Of a DNA stretch of 20,019 bases, positions 14,164 through 20,019 are shown in pieces. The stretch is from CAJINA01 sp964647585. GTDB taxonomy: Bacteria; Desulfobacterota; Desulfobacteria; Desulfobacterales; CAJINA01. The notes beneath the pieces were generated by a model. That model saw only the letters and a program-made list of their open reading frames with translations. It searched no databases and was not told the origin of the DNA. Location of the stretch: the NCBI GenBank assembly GCA_964647585.1, contig CAZYGG010000066.1, positions 1-20,019 of the forward strand, written 5' to 3'. A program made the position numbers and the translations under genes. The first letter of the stretch is position 1, and the number at the start of each line of letters is the position of its first letter.

Positions 14164-15099
14164 GTGGAAAATACGCCATATGTAAAAACCCGTGAACCGG
14201 GGGTGGCCGCCATGCTGGCCATGGCCGGCCTCTGTGTCCTGTTCGGGGCAAACTCGGTGGCTATTAAAATCAGCCTGACCGGTTTAGGCCCCTTTACGGC
14301 GGCCGGAGTCCGGTTTACAATCGCAGCCGCGGCTATTGCCCTCTGGGCCCGGATCACTCGCCGCCCGTTCAAGGTAAGCGGACGGCAAGGGCTGCATCTG
14401 GTGGTACTCTCCGTAATCTTTCTGGTCCAGTTATCCTTGTTCTACCACGGCCTGTCCTTGACTTACGCCTCCCGGGGGATCTTGATTGTTAACTTTCAAC
14501 CCTTTGTCGTCCTTCTCCTGGCTCATTTTTTCATTGCCAACGACCCCATTACGAAAAAAAAGATCACCGGGCTGGTCCTCGGGTTTTCCGGCGTGCTCTG
14601 CGTGCTGCTGGATACCGGCGCAATGGACGCCGGTCTCAGGACCGGAGATGCGATTGTCTTGGCCGCCACGATCCTGTGGGGTGTCAATACCGTTTATACC
14701 AAACGCATTATCTCCGGTTTCCGGGCATTTCATGTGGTTCTTTATCCCATGGTCTTTTCAGCGCCTTTTTTTCTTTTAGCCGGTGCGCTATGGGACCCGG
14801 TACCGGTGGGAGATGTTAGCCTGGTCGTGGCCGCGGCACTTTTCTATCAATCAATAGTGACCGCCGCTTTCGGATTTGTGGCCTGGAGTTTCTTTCTGAA
14901 AATCTACGGGGCGGTTACCACGCAATCCTTTACTTTTATTATGCCGATATCCGGTGTGCTGCTGGGTGGGCTGGTCCTGGGGGAACCGCTCACCGGCAAT
15001 ATTCTGGTTGCGCTGGCGATGATCGGCACCGGCATTGCGGTGGTCAACTTCCGGCGGAAGCGGGTGATTCCGGCGGTGCAGATCAGTCGAAACATATGA
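14164..15099 (+). CDS. EamA-family (DMT superfamily) transporter
   Basis: This 311-residue inner-membrane protein has about ten membrane helices arranged as two EamA repeats (about 15-150 and 160-300). The first begins MLAMAGLCVLFGANSVAIKI (18-37) and the second ILWGVNTVYTKRI. Both carry the family's glycine/tryptophan-rich first helices, and the end is basic (FRRKR). Such proteins export amino acids, nucleobases or other small metabolites, or take up sugars. The substrate cannot be read here. The start is a GTG with GGAAG about 11 bp upstream. No ATG near the start keeps the whole first helix with its flanking residues. The stop codon overlaps a perfect hairpin (15098-15123). Confidence 0.9.
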   Translation: MENTPYVKTREPGVAAMLAMAGLCVLFGANSVAIKISLTGLGPFTAAGVRFTIAAAAIALWARITRRPFKVSGRQGLHLVVLSVIFLVQLSLFYHGLSLTYASRGILIVNFQPFVVLLLAHFFIANDPITKKKITGLVLGFSGVLCVLLDTGAMDAGLRTGDAIVLAATILWGVNTVYTKRIISGFRAFHVVLYPMVFSAPFFLLAGALWDPVPVGDVSLVVAAALFYQSIVTAAFGFVAWSFFLKIYGAVTTQSFTFIMPISGVLLGGLVLGEPLTGNILVALAMIGTGIAVVNFRRKRVIPAVQISRNI

Positions 15100-15123
15100 T
15101 GAATTCGCTGGTGCGAATTCATC
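15098..15123 (+). terminator. perfect 11-bp hairpin at the EamA stop codon
   Basis: GATGAATTCGC (15098-15108), loop TGGT and GCGAATTCATC (15113-15123) are perfectly complementary. The stem overlaps the TGA stop. Only a short TTTT follows at 15127-15130, so rho-independent termination is possible but not certain. Confidence 0.5.
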
Positions 15124-15153
15124 GGTTTTAGGTGTTAGGTTTTAGGTGTTAGG
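15115..15153 (+). repeat. left copy of an inverted TTAGGTGTTAGG-type repeat
   Basis: GAATTCATCGGTTTTA (15115-15130) is the exact reverse complement of 17084-17099. It continues as two tandem TTTTAGGTGTTAGG units (15127-15140 and 15140-15153, sharing one base). The reverse-strand version at 17061-17083 has similar but shuffled units. The pair encloses the glycosyltransferase, structured element B and the Mth938-like gene. Confidence 0.75.
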
Positions 15154-15207
15154 ATTAAGTCGTAAAACATAAGACCTAAAACTTAAAACTCACCTGAAAG
15201 GTGTTCC

Positions 15208-16428
15208 ATGAAAATACTGCATGTTCTCAGCCAGAGACCCGAAGCCACGGGCAGCGGGATATTTATCCAGGCCATGCTGCGCGAGGCCGCCCGGAAAGGG
15301 CACACTAATTATCTCGTGGCCGGGATTCCGGATGACCAGCCGCCTGATCCCGACCTGCTTTCCGATGCCCCCTACCGCTTTGTGCGTTTTGGAACCGGTA
15401 CGCTGCCTTTTCCGGTTGTGGGAATGAGCGACGTCATGCCTTACGACTCGACCCGTTTTTGTGATCTTGATACAGACCGGGTTGCGTCTTATGAAAGGGC
15501 TTTTAAAGAGGTGTTGACCACGGTGGTTCCGGAATTTCAACCGGATGTCATCCATAGCAACCATCTATGGATTGTAACAGCCCTGGTGCGTCGGCTTTAT
15601 CCACAAATTCCGGCGATGTCACTCTGCCACGGATCAGACCTGCGCCAGTTTAGAAACTGTCCGCATCTGGCCGAGAGAGTGCGACCGGCCTGCGCCGACT
15701 TGAGTGCGATCCTGGCGTTGAGTCAGGAACAGAAAGAACAGATTGTGGAATTATACCGGGTTGATCCCGATAAAGTCCACATCGTGGGGGCCGGGTATAA
15801 CGAAGCCATTTTTTCTGAGGCATCGAAACCGGAAAGCCCGGTGGTTCTGGCATATGCCGGTAAGTTGAGCCGGGCCAAAGGTGTGCCCTGGTTTTTGAGA
15901 GCACTGGCAGGTCTGCAAGCTGAAAACTGGCACTTGCACCTGGTGGGCGGGGGCAGCGGGACGGAGAAAGCGGAATGTTTGGCGTTGGCCGCCCAGTTGG
16001 GGGAAGCGCGGGTCACAGTGCATGGCCCTATGCCCCAGGCGGAACTGGCAAATGTCTTCAAGCAGGCGCATATCTTCGTGCTGCCCTCCCTGTTCGAAGG
16101 CCTGCCGCTGGTACTGCTGGAGGCCCTGGCCTGTGGGTGCCGCCTGGTGGCCACGGATCTGCCGGGGGTGCGGGAGGTGCTGGGCGGGGTGGCGGCCGGG
16201 TGGGTGGAGCGGGTGGATTTACCGCGCCTGGAAAATGTCGATTCACCGGTGGCCGCGGATGAGGCCAATTTCGAGCACAAACTGCAACGGGCGCTGTACG
16301 CCCAGATCAAAAGAGCCGGGGAAAACCCCGCGCCGGATCTGAAACCGCTAAGACCGCTGCTGGAAGCGTTTACCTGGAAGGGTGTGTTCGAGAAAGTAAA
16401 CAAAGTCTATTCTCTCTGTACATCTTAA
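15208..16428 (+). CDS. GT4-family glycosyltransferase
   Basis: This 406-residue GT-B enzyme transfers a sugar from an activated donor with retention of configuration. The N-terminal acceptor domain (1-205) starts MKILHVLSQR and has the glycine-rich TGSGIFIQAM loop (14-23) and CHGSDLR (140-146). The C-terminal donor domain has AGKLSRAKG (217-225), LVGGGSGTE (245-253), the retaining-GT EX7E motif as E297 in FEGLP and E305 in LLEAL, and ACGCRLVATDLPGV (308-321). AAAGGTG lies 5-6 bp before the ATG. Donor and acceptor are unknown. It is the only glycosyltransferase here, but an RmlD-like reductase lies 0.9 kb downstream, so a role in a surface polysaccharide or glycolipid is a fair guess. Confidence 0.92.
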   Translation: MKILHVLSQRPEATGSGIFIQAMLREAARKGHTNYLVAGIPDDQPPDPDLLSDAPYRFVRFGTGTLPFPVVGMSDVMPYDSTRFCDLDTDRVASYERAFKEVLTTVVPEFQPDVIHSNHLWIVTALVRRLYPQIPAMSLCHGSDLRQFRNCPHLAERVRPACADLSAILALSQEQKEQIVELYRVDPDKVHIVGAGYNEAIFSEASKPESPVVLAYAGKLSRAKGVPWFLRALAGLQAENWHLHLVGGGSGTEKAECLALAAQLGEARVTVHGPMPQAELANVFKQAHIFVLPSLFEGLPLVLLEALACGCRLVATDLPGVREVLGGVAAGWVERVDLPRLENVDSPVAADEANFEHKLQRALYAQIKRAGENPAPDLKPLRPLLEAFTWKGVFEKVNKVYSLCTS

Positions 16429-16456
16429 CCTTTAATGGAATGGGTTGTAGATTGTC

Positions 16457-16476
16457 ATACCGGCGAAAGCCGGTAT
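16457..16476. repeat. single REP-like hairpin
   Basis: ATACCGGC (16457-16464), GAAA tetraloop, GCCGGTAT (16469-16476), with GTC before and CCAG after. It is the same family as the two hairpins at 5059-5121, but solitary. It lies 29 bp after the glycosyltransferase stop and 35 bp before structured element B. Confidence 0.8.
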
Positions 16477-16511
16477 CCAGCAGTTTCTAATAGGTTTTGA
16501 AACCGGGTAAC

Positions 16512-16659
16512 TTAGAAGCTATCTCAGATACGTATTTTGGTTCAAGGTCAAGGCGGCCGTGAATATCAAACCGGAGGAATACATCGAGTATTTCGAGGAT
16601 TTGATATTCGCGCCCAACGCCGAGATTGGGCCAAAAGACGTATTTGAGATAGCTTCTAA
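16512..16659. repeat. structured palindromic element, copy B
   Basis: Arms 16512-16540 and 16631-16659 pair at 27 of 29 positions (one difference a possible G-U), and TT/GG at 16541-16542 and 16629-16630 can add two G-U pairs. The 86-nt core 16543-16628 aligns without gaps to copy A. The middle helix is GAATATCAAA (16561-16570) with TTTGATATTC (16600-16609), perfect. The apical hairpin is AATAC-ATCGA-GTATT (16578-16592). Helix sequences differ from copy A but pairing is kept, and the unpaired blocks AAGGTCAAGGCGG and TTTCGAGGAT are identical. The right arm supplies the TAG stop of the minus-strand Mth938-like gene. Confidence 0.85.
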
Positions 16660-17000
16660 CAGGTCAAGTGAAAACAAGCCCCAACTTTTTTAGCCGGACT
16701 CAACTCATTAAAATGATTTAAAGCCTGGCTACAGGGCGCCGCCACCATCCGAATCCCTTTTTTTTCCAATACGTTCTCGATCCCTCGGGCAGGTTTCAAA
16801 AGGCCGCTGGCACCGGTACCCACCACGATGACCTCAGGGCCGGCAGCGATTAACCCTGCTATGTCGGCCTCCGTCATCAGGTGTCCGCTTTGCCGCCACC
16901 AGCCATCGACGATTTTTCCATCCGGATAGATAATCAAATCAGACGTGTAGCGCTTACCGTCTATGACAATATTCCCGAATGCGTATGATTCAATAATCAC
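16656..17000 (-). CDS. Mth938-like domain protein (DUF498/NDUFAF3 type)
   Basis: This 114-residue single-domain protein matches the Mth938-like family, which is related to the mitochondrial complex I assembly factor NDUFAF3. Landmarks are IESYAFGNIVIDGKRYTSDL (3-22), VIVVGTGASGLL (about 57-68) and the C-terminal HLTC, a usual ending in the family. No biochemical activity is well established for bacterial members. The start is a GTG with AAGGAAG (17007-17013) about 6 bp upstream. It is a lone minus-strand gene between plus-strand genes. Its stop codon lies within the right arm of structured element B, and its leader lies next to repeat DNA. Confidence 0.88.
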   Translation of the reverse strand: MIIESYAFGNIVIDGKRYTSDLIIYPDGKIVDGWWRQSGHLMTEADIAGLIAAGPEVIVVGTGASGLLKPARGIENVLEKKGIRMVAAPCSQALNHFNELSPAKKVGACFHLTC

Positions 17001-17060
17001 TGGGCACCTTCCTTTAATGTCCTAAGGCCAGGTGGTTACTTGTCGAGCATTTTGCGTAAT

Positions 17061-17100
17061 CTTAACACTTAACACCTAAAACTTAAAACCGATGAATTCA
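17061..17100 (-). repeat. right copy of the inverted TTAGGTGTTA-type repeat
   Basis: TAAAACCGATGAATTC (17084-17099) is the reverse complement of 15115-15130. CTTAACACTTAACACCTAAA (17061-17080) precedes it. It closes the segment that contains the glycosyltransferase, element B and the Mth938-like gene. Confidence 0.75.
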
Positions 17101-17214
17101 GCTCCTTCCGAATTTATCAATAATACCATCTGTAAAATATTTTTGCTTGGAAAATCAGGTTTGGCCGAATAGGGTAAGGTAAGTTCGGTAAAGACACAAA
17201 ATCAAAAGCTTATT

Positions 17215-17331
17215 TTGACAGGATCAGTCTTCGCTGAAGCTACGCCCGACAGGTCAACAGGATCTACTGGATTAATAGTCGCAGAGTGGAAGTCGGAGGA
17301 TAGGAAAGCTTCCCTCCCCTGGCGGGAGGGA
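17215..17331. repeat. repeat-derived leader of the RmlD-like gene
   Basis: TTGACAGGATCA (17215-17226) and CAACAGGATCTACTGGAT (17253-17270) look like halves of a common intergenic repeat split by CTTCGCTGAAGCTACGCCC (17229-17247), a different repeat type. A perfect 8-bp hairpin, TCCCTCCC-CTGGC-GGGAGGGA, sits at 17311-17331. No gene is supported in 17001-17347. Confidence 0.5.
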
Positions 17332-17347
17332 CCGAGGGAGGGGGACG

Positions 17348-18229
17348 TTGCCCAAGGAGAGACTACTCATAACTGGAGCCAGCGGTCTGTTGGGTTATGC
17401 CCTTTGCCGGCAGGCTGTGCATGTATATGACGTGTACGGGGCTTGTTTTAAAAACGAGGTCACGGTGCCGGATGTGACGCCGGTCCGGTTAGATCTGACC
17501 GACACCGCACAATTGGCGCAACACTTTCGGGAGATTCAACCCCAGGCGGTCATACATGTTGCAGCTCTTTCCCAACCCAATGACTGTGAGCAGCAACCGG
17601 AAAAGAGCGAGCAGGTCAATCTTCGGGCAACTGAAACGATAGCCTGCCTGTGTGCCGACATGGAGATTCCACTCGTATTTACCTCCTCGGACCTGGTATT
17701 CGACGGCCAACACCCGCCCTATACCGAAGAAGACTCGGTGTCCCCGATTTGTGTTTACGGCCGGCATAAATTAGACGCAGAGAAAGCTATTCGTGAGATT
17801 TACCCGGACGCAACAATTTGCCGAATGCCGCTGATGCTCGGTCATGCCCCTGGAACCGGTTCGGGCTTCTTAGGGCACATGGTGAGGACCCTGCGGGCAA
17901 ATCAAGAATTGGCTCTTTTCACGGACGAAATCCGGACACCGGTGGATGCAGACAGTGCCGCGAAAGGGCTGCTTATGGCTCTGAGACAAGAAGGTGCTTT
18001 GCTTCACCTGGGCGGCAAGCAAAGACTGTCGCGGTTTTCCATGGGATGCCTTGTGGCCGATATTCTTAAGGCGGACCACGAACTCTTGAAACTGGTGCGT
18101 ATAGAAGACTTACCCATGCCGGCCCCGCGTTCACCGGATGTCTCACTGGAAAGCAGCCGGGCGTACACCCTGGGCTATGCGCCCAAAGATCTTGTTGCTT
18201 TTTTGGAAAAAATCGTACCCAGGATGTGA
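17348..18229 (+). CDS. RmlD-like sugar-nucleotide reductase (extended SDR)
   Basis: This 293-residue protein of the dTDP-4-dehydrorhamnose reductase (RmlD) family probably reduces the 4-keto group of a nucleotide sugar with NAD(P)H. The Rossmann motif GASGLLG is at 10-16. A serine pair in TSSDLVFDG (112-120) and Y137-GRH-K141 make the SDR catalytic set. The VNLRATETIA segment (90-99) is also typical. The length is usual for the family (about 290). The start is a TTG with GGGAGGGGGA just 2 bp before it. No better start keeps the Rossmann strand. That ribosome binding site belongs to the 3' flank of a repeat hairpin. The next gene begins directly after its stop. No rmlA, rmlB or rmlC is in the window. 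Confidence 0.85.
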   Translation: MPKERLLITGASGLLGYALCRQAVHVYDVYGACFKNEVTVPDVTPVRLDLTDTAQLAQHFREIQPQAVIHVAALSQPNDCEQQPEKSEQVNLRATETIACLCADMEIPLVFTSSDLVFDGQHPPYTEEDSVSPICVYGRHKLDAEKAIREIYPDATICRMPLMLGHAPGTGSGFLGHMVRTLRANQELALFTDEIRTPVDADSAAKGLLMALRQEGALLHLGGKQRLSRFSMGCLVADILKADHELLKLVRIEDLPMPAPRSPDVSLESSRAYTLGYAPKDLVAFLEKIVPRM

Positions 18230-19141
18230 ATGATGACAACCATTATAAAAGACAGATTGATCAGGTCAGCCATTGGGATCGTGGCCGCAATAATTTTACT
18301 TTTTTCAACCGGGGCCCAATTGCCGGTGCTGGACACGGAAACTGACGCCTACTTCAGAAAGGCCATCACGGAAGCGGGCATCGCCTACGCGACCTGCCGG
18401 GTCATCAATGCCTCGGTATCTGTCATAAAAGAATCAGACCTTGAACTCGGTCCTATGGGAGTCGGTATTTCCCTGGCGGTAGGGCAGGCGCTGGATCCCA
18501 TTGATGATATGACCGAACGTCTGTCTGATGTGCTGGTGACAGCGATTACATCGCTGGGTGTTCAGAAACTGGCCTACGAGATAAGTGTGTCGCTGGCACC
18601 ACCCCTGCTGGCTGCTCTTTTACTTGTCCTCTCTTTTCTCATCTGGTTCCAAGATGAAAGGCTGGGCGCCCTGCAGAAAAATGTAATCCGGTTTGTACTG
18701 CTCATAGCGGTCGCCCGTTTTTGCCTGCCTCTGTCGTCCCTGGCCAATGAGTTTCTGCACCAGCAGTTCTTCGCTGATCAGATAGCGGATGCTGAACAAG
18801 AGTTGGCGATCGGGTCGGCCGAACTCGACAAATTGAAAGACTGGACCCTCCCAGAAGTAGACGGCGTCATGGGAACCATCGAGAACAACGCGGCCTTTCT
18901 CAAACAAAAATCAATCGAAATGAAAAATTCCCTCGGGGTTATCGTCAGTAACACGGGTGCGATCATAGAGAACCTCCTGAGGTTGACATTCCTGTACGTC
19001 AGTATTTTTCTTATCCAGGTGCTCGCACTGCCGTTAGCGACCTTCTGGGTGCTAGCCAAAACCGCAACTTCAGTTTTTAACAAAGACCTGCCAGCTATCC
19101 AGAGGCCACGCAAGGTGCCATCCGATAAACCGGCTTTATAA
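18230..19141 (+). CDS. four-helix membrane protein of unknown function
   Basis: This 303-residue protein has about four membrane helices (about 10-29, 118-139, 152-170 and 250-277). A soluble stretch between helices 1 and 2 (30-117) and a likely coiled, acidic stretch (175-245, ADAEQELAIGSAELDKLKDW) lie between them. The first helix may be a signal anchor. With four helices both ends would be on the same side. I do not recognise a family. The ATG follows the TGA of the reductase gene with no gap, so the pair is translationally coupled. AGGA (18222-18225) inside the upstream gene can serve as its ribosome binding site. Coupling hints at a shared envelope pathway but does not prove it. Confidence 0.8.
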   Translation: MMTTIIKDRLIRSAIGIVAAIILLFSTGAQLPVLDTETDAYFRKAITEAGIAYATCRVINASVSVIKESDLELGPMGVGISLAVGQALDPIDDMTERLSDVLVTAITSLGVQKLAYEISVSLAPPLLAALLLVLSFLIWFQDERLGALQKNVIRFVLLIAVARFCLPLSSLANEFLHQQFFADQIADAEQELAIGSAELDKLKDWTLPEVDGVMGTIENNAAFLKQKSIEMKNSLGVIVSNTGAIIENLLRLTFLYVSIFLIQVLALPLATFWVLAKTATSVFNKDLPAIQRPRKVPSDKPAL

Positions 19142-19146
19142 TAGTT

Positions 19147-19192
19147 GGTTGTAAGCCTTTGGAGGGATGTTGGGTATTTCGTTACCCAAAAT
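19147..19192 (+). repeat. 46-bp direct repeat, copy 1
   Basis: Matches 19255-19300 at 42 of 46 positions. The 3' part contains TTGGGTATTTCGTTACCCAA, a 7-bp hairpin with a 6-nt loop. It starts 6 bp after the membrane protein gene. Confidence 0.85.
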
Positions 19193-19254
19193 AGTCTTCC
19201 GTTGAACCCAAGGTTACTAAAGTTGCCTGTTGGTTAATCTGCAAGATGATAGCA

Positions 19255-19300
19255 GGTTGTAAGTCTGCGGAGTGATGTTGGGTATTTCGTTACCCAAAAT
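19255..19300 (+). repeat. 46-bp direct repeat, copy 2
   Basis: Second copy, 108 bp from the first in the same orientation. The last 27 bp are identical and the first 19 carry the four differences. It resembles the common GTTGGGTTTCGTT-CAACCCAAC intergenic repeats. Confidence 0.85.
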
Positions 19301-19788
19301 CGCATTCCATATTGACAATTTTAAACCAGCCTTCTAATTATTCAGGAACGTTCCGATCTTCATTTCTCATCAGCAGTTCTCAGTTCCAATACATTTATGA
19401 CACACCGATGGAGGCTCTAATGCCGGAAAGATTTTCTGGGGAACCTCTAATTCTTGGATGGAAGTTGAAATATGCTCTTACCAGAGGCCTTTAACTATAC
19501 TAGCATCGATTGCTTTTCCTGGGTTATCCAGTCTAAGGAAGCCTCAGTAGCGTAGCCACTCACAGATTGTTGTTTACTATTTCGAGTCGTCGTATGAGCA
19601 ATGTGAAGTTCTAAATTTGTAGATGATGCGTTTTGGGTGGAACTATCAAGCCAAGTCAGCAACATTGCTTCTGAGATAAATAATGAATAGACAAGCGATT
19701 ACCTGTTAGTAACTGCGCAAAAGTATTTTCCGATTTTATTATTCTAAAAAGAGTGTAAAGTTGAAAATACAAACATAAAAAATATCAC
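19301..19788. other. AT-richer gap before the right IS end
   Basis: No convincing gene. A 60-codon frame at 19312-19494 lacks a ribosome binding site and resembles nothing I know. It could be the tail of a gene cut by past rearrangement. The DNA is clearly more AT-rich than the upstream coding DNA. Confidence 0.4.
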
Positions 19789-20019
19789 TAGTGTCCGGTT
19801 AAGATTGTAATAAAACGTTATAGATCTTTGAAATAAAAGCAAATATTGCCAATTTTGCATGGGCAACCTTTTGAATTTGCCCAAATTGTTCTATAGATCC
19901 CTTCACAGCATATATTAACGAAGGGAGACGGCGATGTATCAAGGGCGAATTGTTTTTTCTCAGCTGTTAGATTTTCTACCCAAAAAGAGTTTTCGCACAT
20001 GCGTTAAACGATATAAAGG
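19789..20019 (+). mobile_element. left end of an IS4-type insertion sequence, continuing past the window
   Basis: TAGTGTCCGGTTAAG (19789-19803) is the terminal inverted repeat and matches the inverted end at 34-48. A 130-bp leader precedes the transposase start at 19934. The element runs out of the window at 20019. Confidence 0.85.
19934..20019 (+). CDS. IS4-type transposase with DUF4372 N-terminus (partial)
   Basis: The first 28 codons read MYQGRIVFSQLLDFLPKKSF then RTCVKRYK. This is the usual start of IS4-related transposases whose N-terminal domain is DUF4372 (pattern G-x-x-V-F-x-Q-L-x-D-F-L-P-x-x-x-F-x-x-C-V-x-R-Y). AAGGGAG (19921-19927) lies 6 bp before the ATG. The catalytic DDE domain would lie beyond the window, so activity cannot be judged. 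Confidence 0.85.
   Translation, partial: MYQGRIVFSQLLDFLPKKSFRTCVKRYK

Noticed and set aside
15126..15153. Tandem TTTTAGGTGTTAGG units as a possible CRISPR or telomere-like array
   Set aside because: Only two units with no spacers. It fits a degenerate intergenic repeat.
15723..16403. 226-codon minus-strand frame opposite the GT4 gene
   Set aside because: Serine/alanine/proline-rich composition typical of an antisense shadow. The plus-strand gene has clear GT4 motifs.
19312..19494. 60-codon plus-strand frame
   Set aside because: No ribosome binding site, no recognisable family, and it lies in AT-rich, repeat-bordered DNA. A gene remnant is possible but not supported.

Overview
The window looks like a stretch of chromosome from a sulfate-reducer-like member of the Desulfobacterota (Desulfobacterales type). 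This placement is inference. It rests on moderately GC-rich coding DNA and on intergenic spaces full of repeats of a kind I associate with such genomes: CGTCA-TCCGGCGAAAGCCGGA hairpins, TTAGGTGTTAGG tracts and ATTCGAAATTCG tracts. It also rests on an ADP-forming acyl-CoA synthetase of a type common there and on a partly decayed integron-type integrase. No rRNA, tRNA or CRISPR array is present.

Layout. Positions 1-48 are one end of an insertion sequence. The other end type of a matching element starts at 19790, followed by the start of its transposase (DUF4372/IS4-like), so about 19.7 kb lies between two IS ends. A frameshifted integron integrase remnant follows (175-550). Next is a plus-strand block: ADP-forming acyl-CoA synthetase (690-2849), Sfp-type phosphopantetheinyl transferase (2938-3537) and a zeta-crystallin-like quinone oxidoreductase (3861-4844). 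A repeat mosaic (4850-5232) separates this from a convergent minus-strand block. Read in transcription order, that block holds a small exported protein (11252-10977), an exported amidohydrolase (10755-9715), a membrane-anchored unknown (9634-8717), a class A penicillin-binding protein (8720-6693) and a membrane protein with a SPOR domain (6689-5235). The last three overlap or nearly touch and look like a cell-wall operon.

From 11569 the plus strand encodes a beta-CASP metallo-beta-lactamase nuclease, a small B12-binding-like protein with the cobalt-ligand histidine replaced, an EamA transporter and a GT4 glycosyltransferase. A minus-strand Mth938-like protein (17000-16656) follows. Then come a plus-strand RmlD-like reductase and a directly abutting four-helix membrane protein of unknown function. 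The last 0.6 kb before the right IS end is AT-richer and has no convincing gene.

The most unusual signal is a pair of about 145-bp structured elements (10834-10977 and 16512-16659). They share an ungapped 86-nt core, but all three helices differ in sequence while pairing is kept. Both sit exactly at the stop codon of a minus-strand gene, in the same orientation. This looks like a conserved structured RNA or mobile palindromic element whose structure is under selection.
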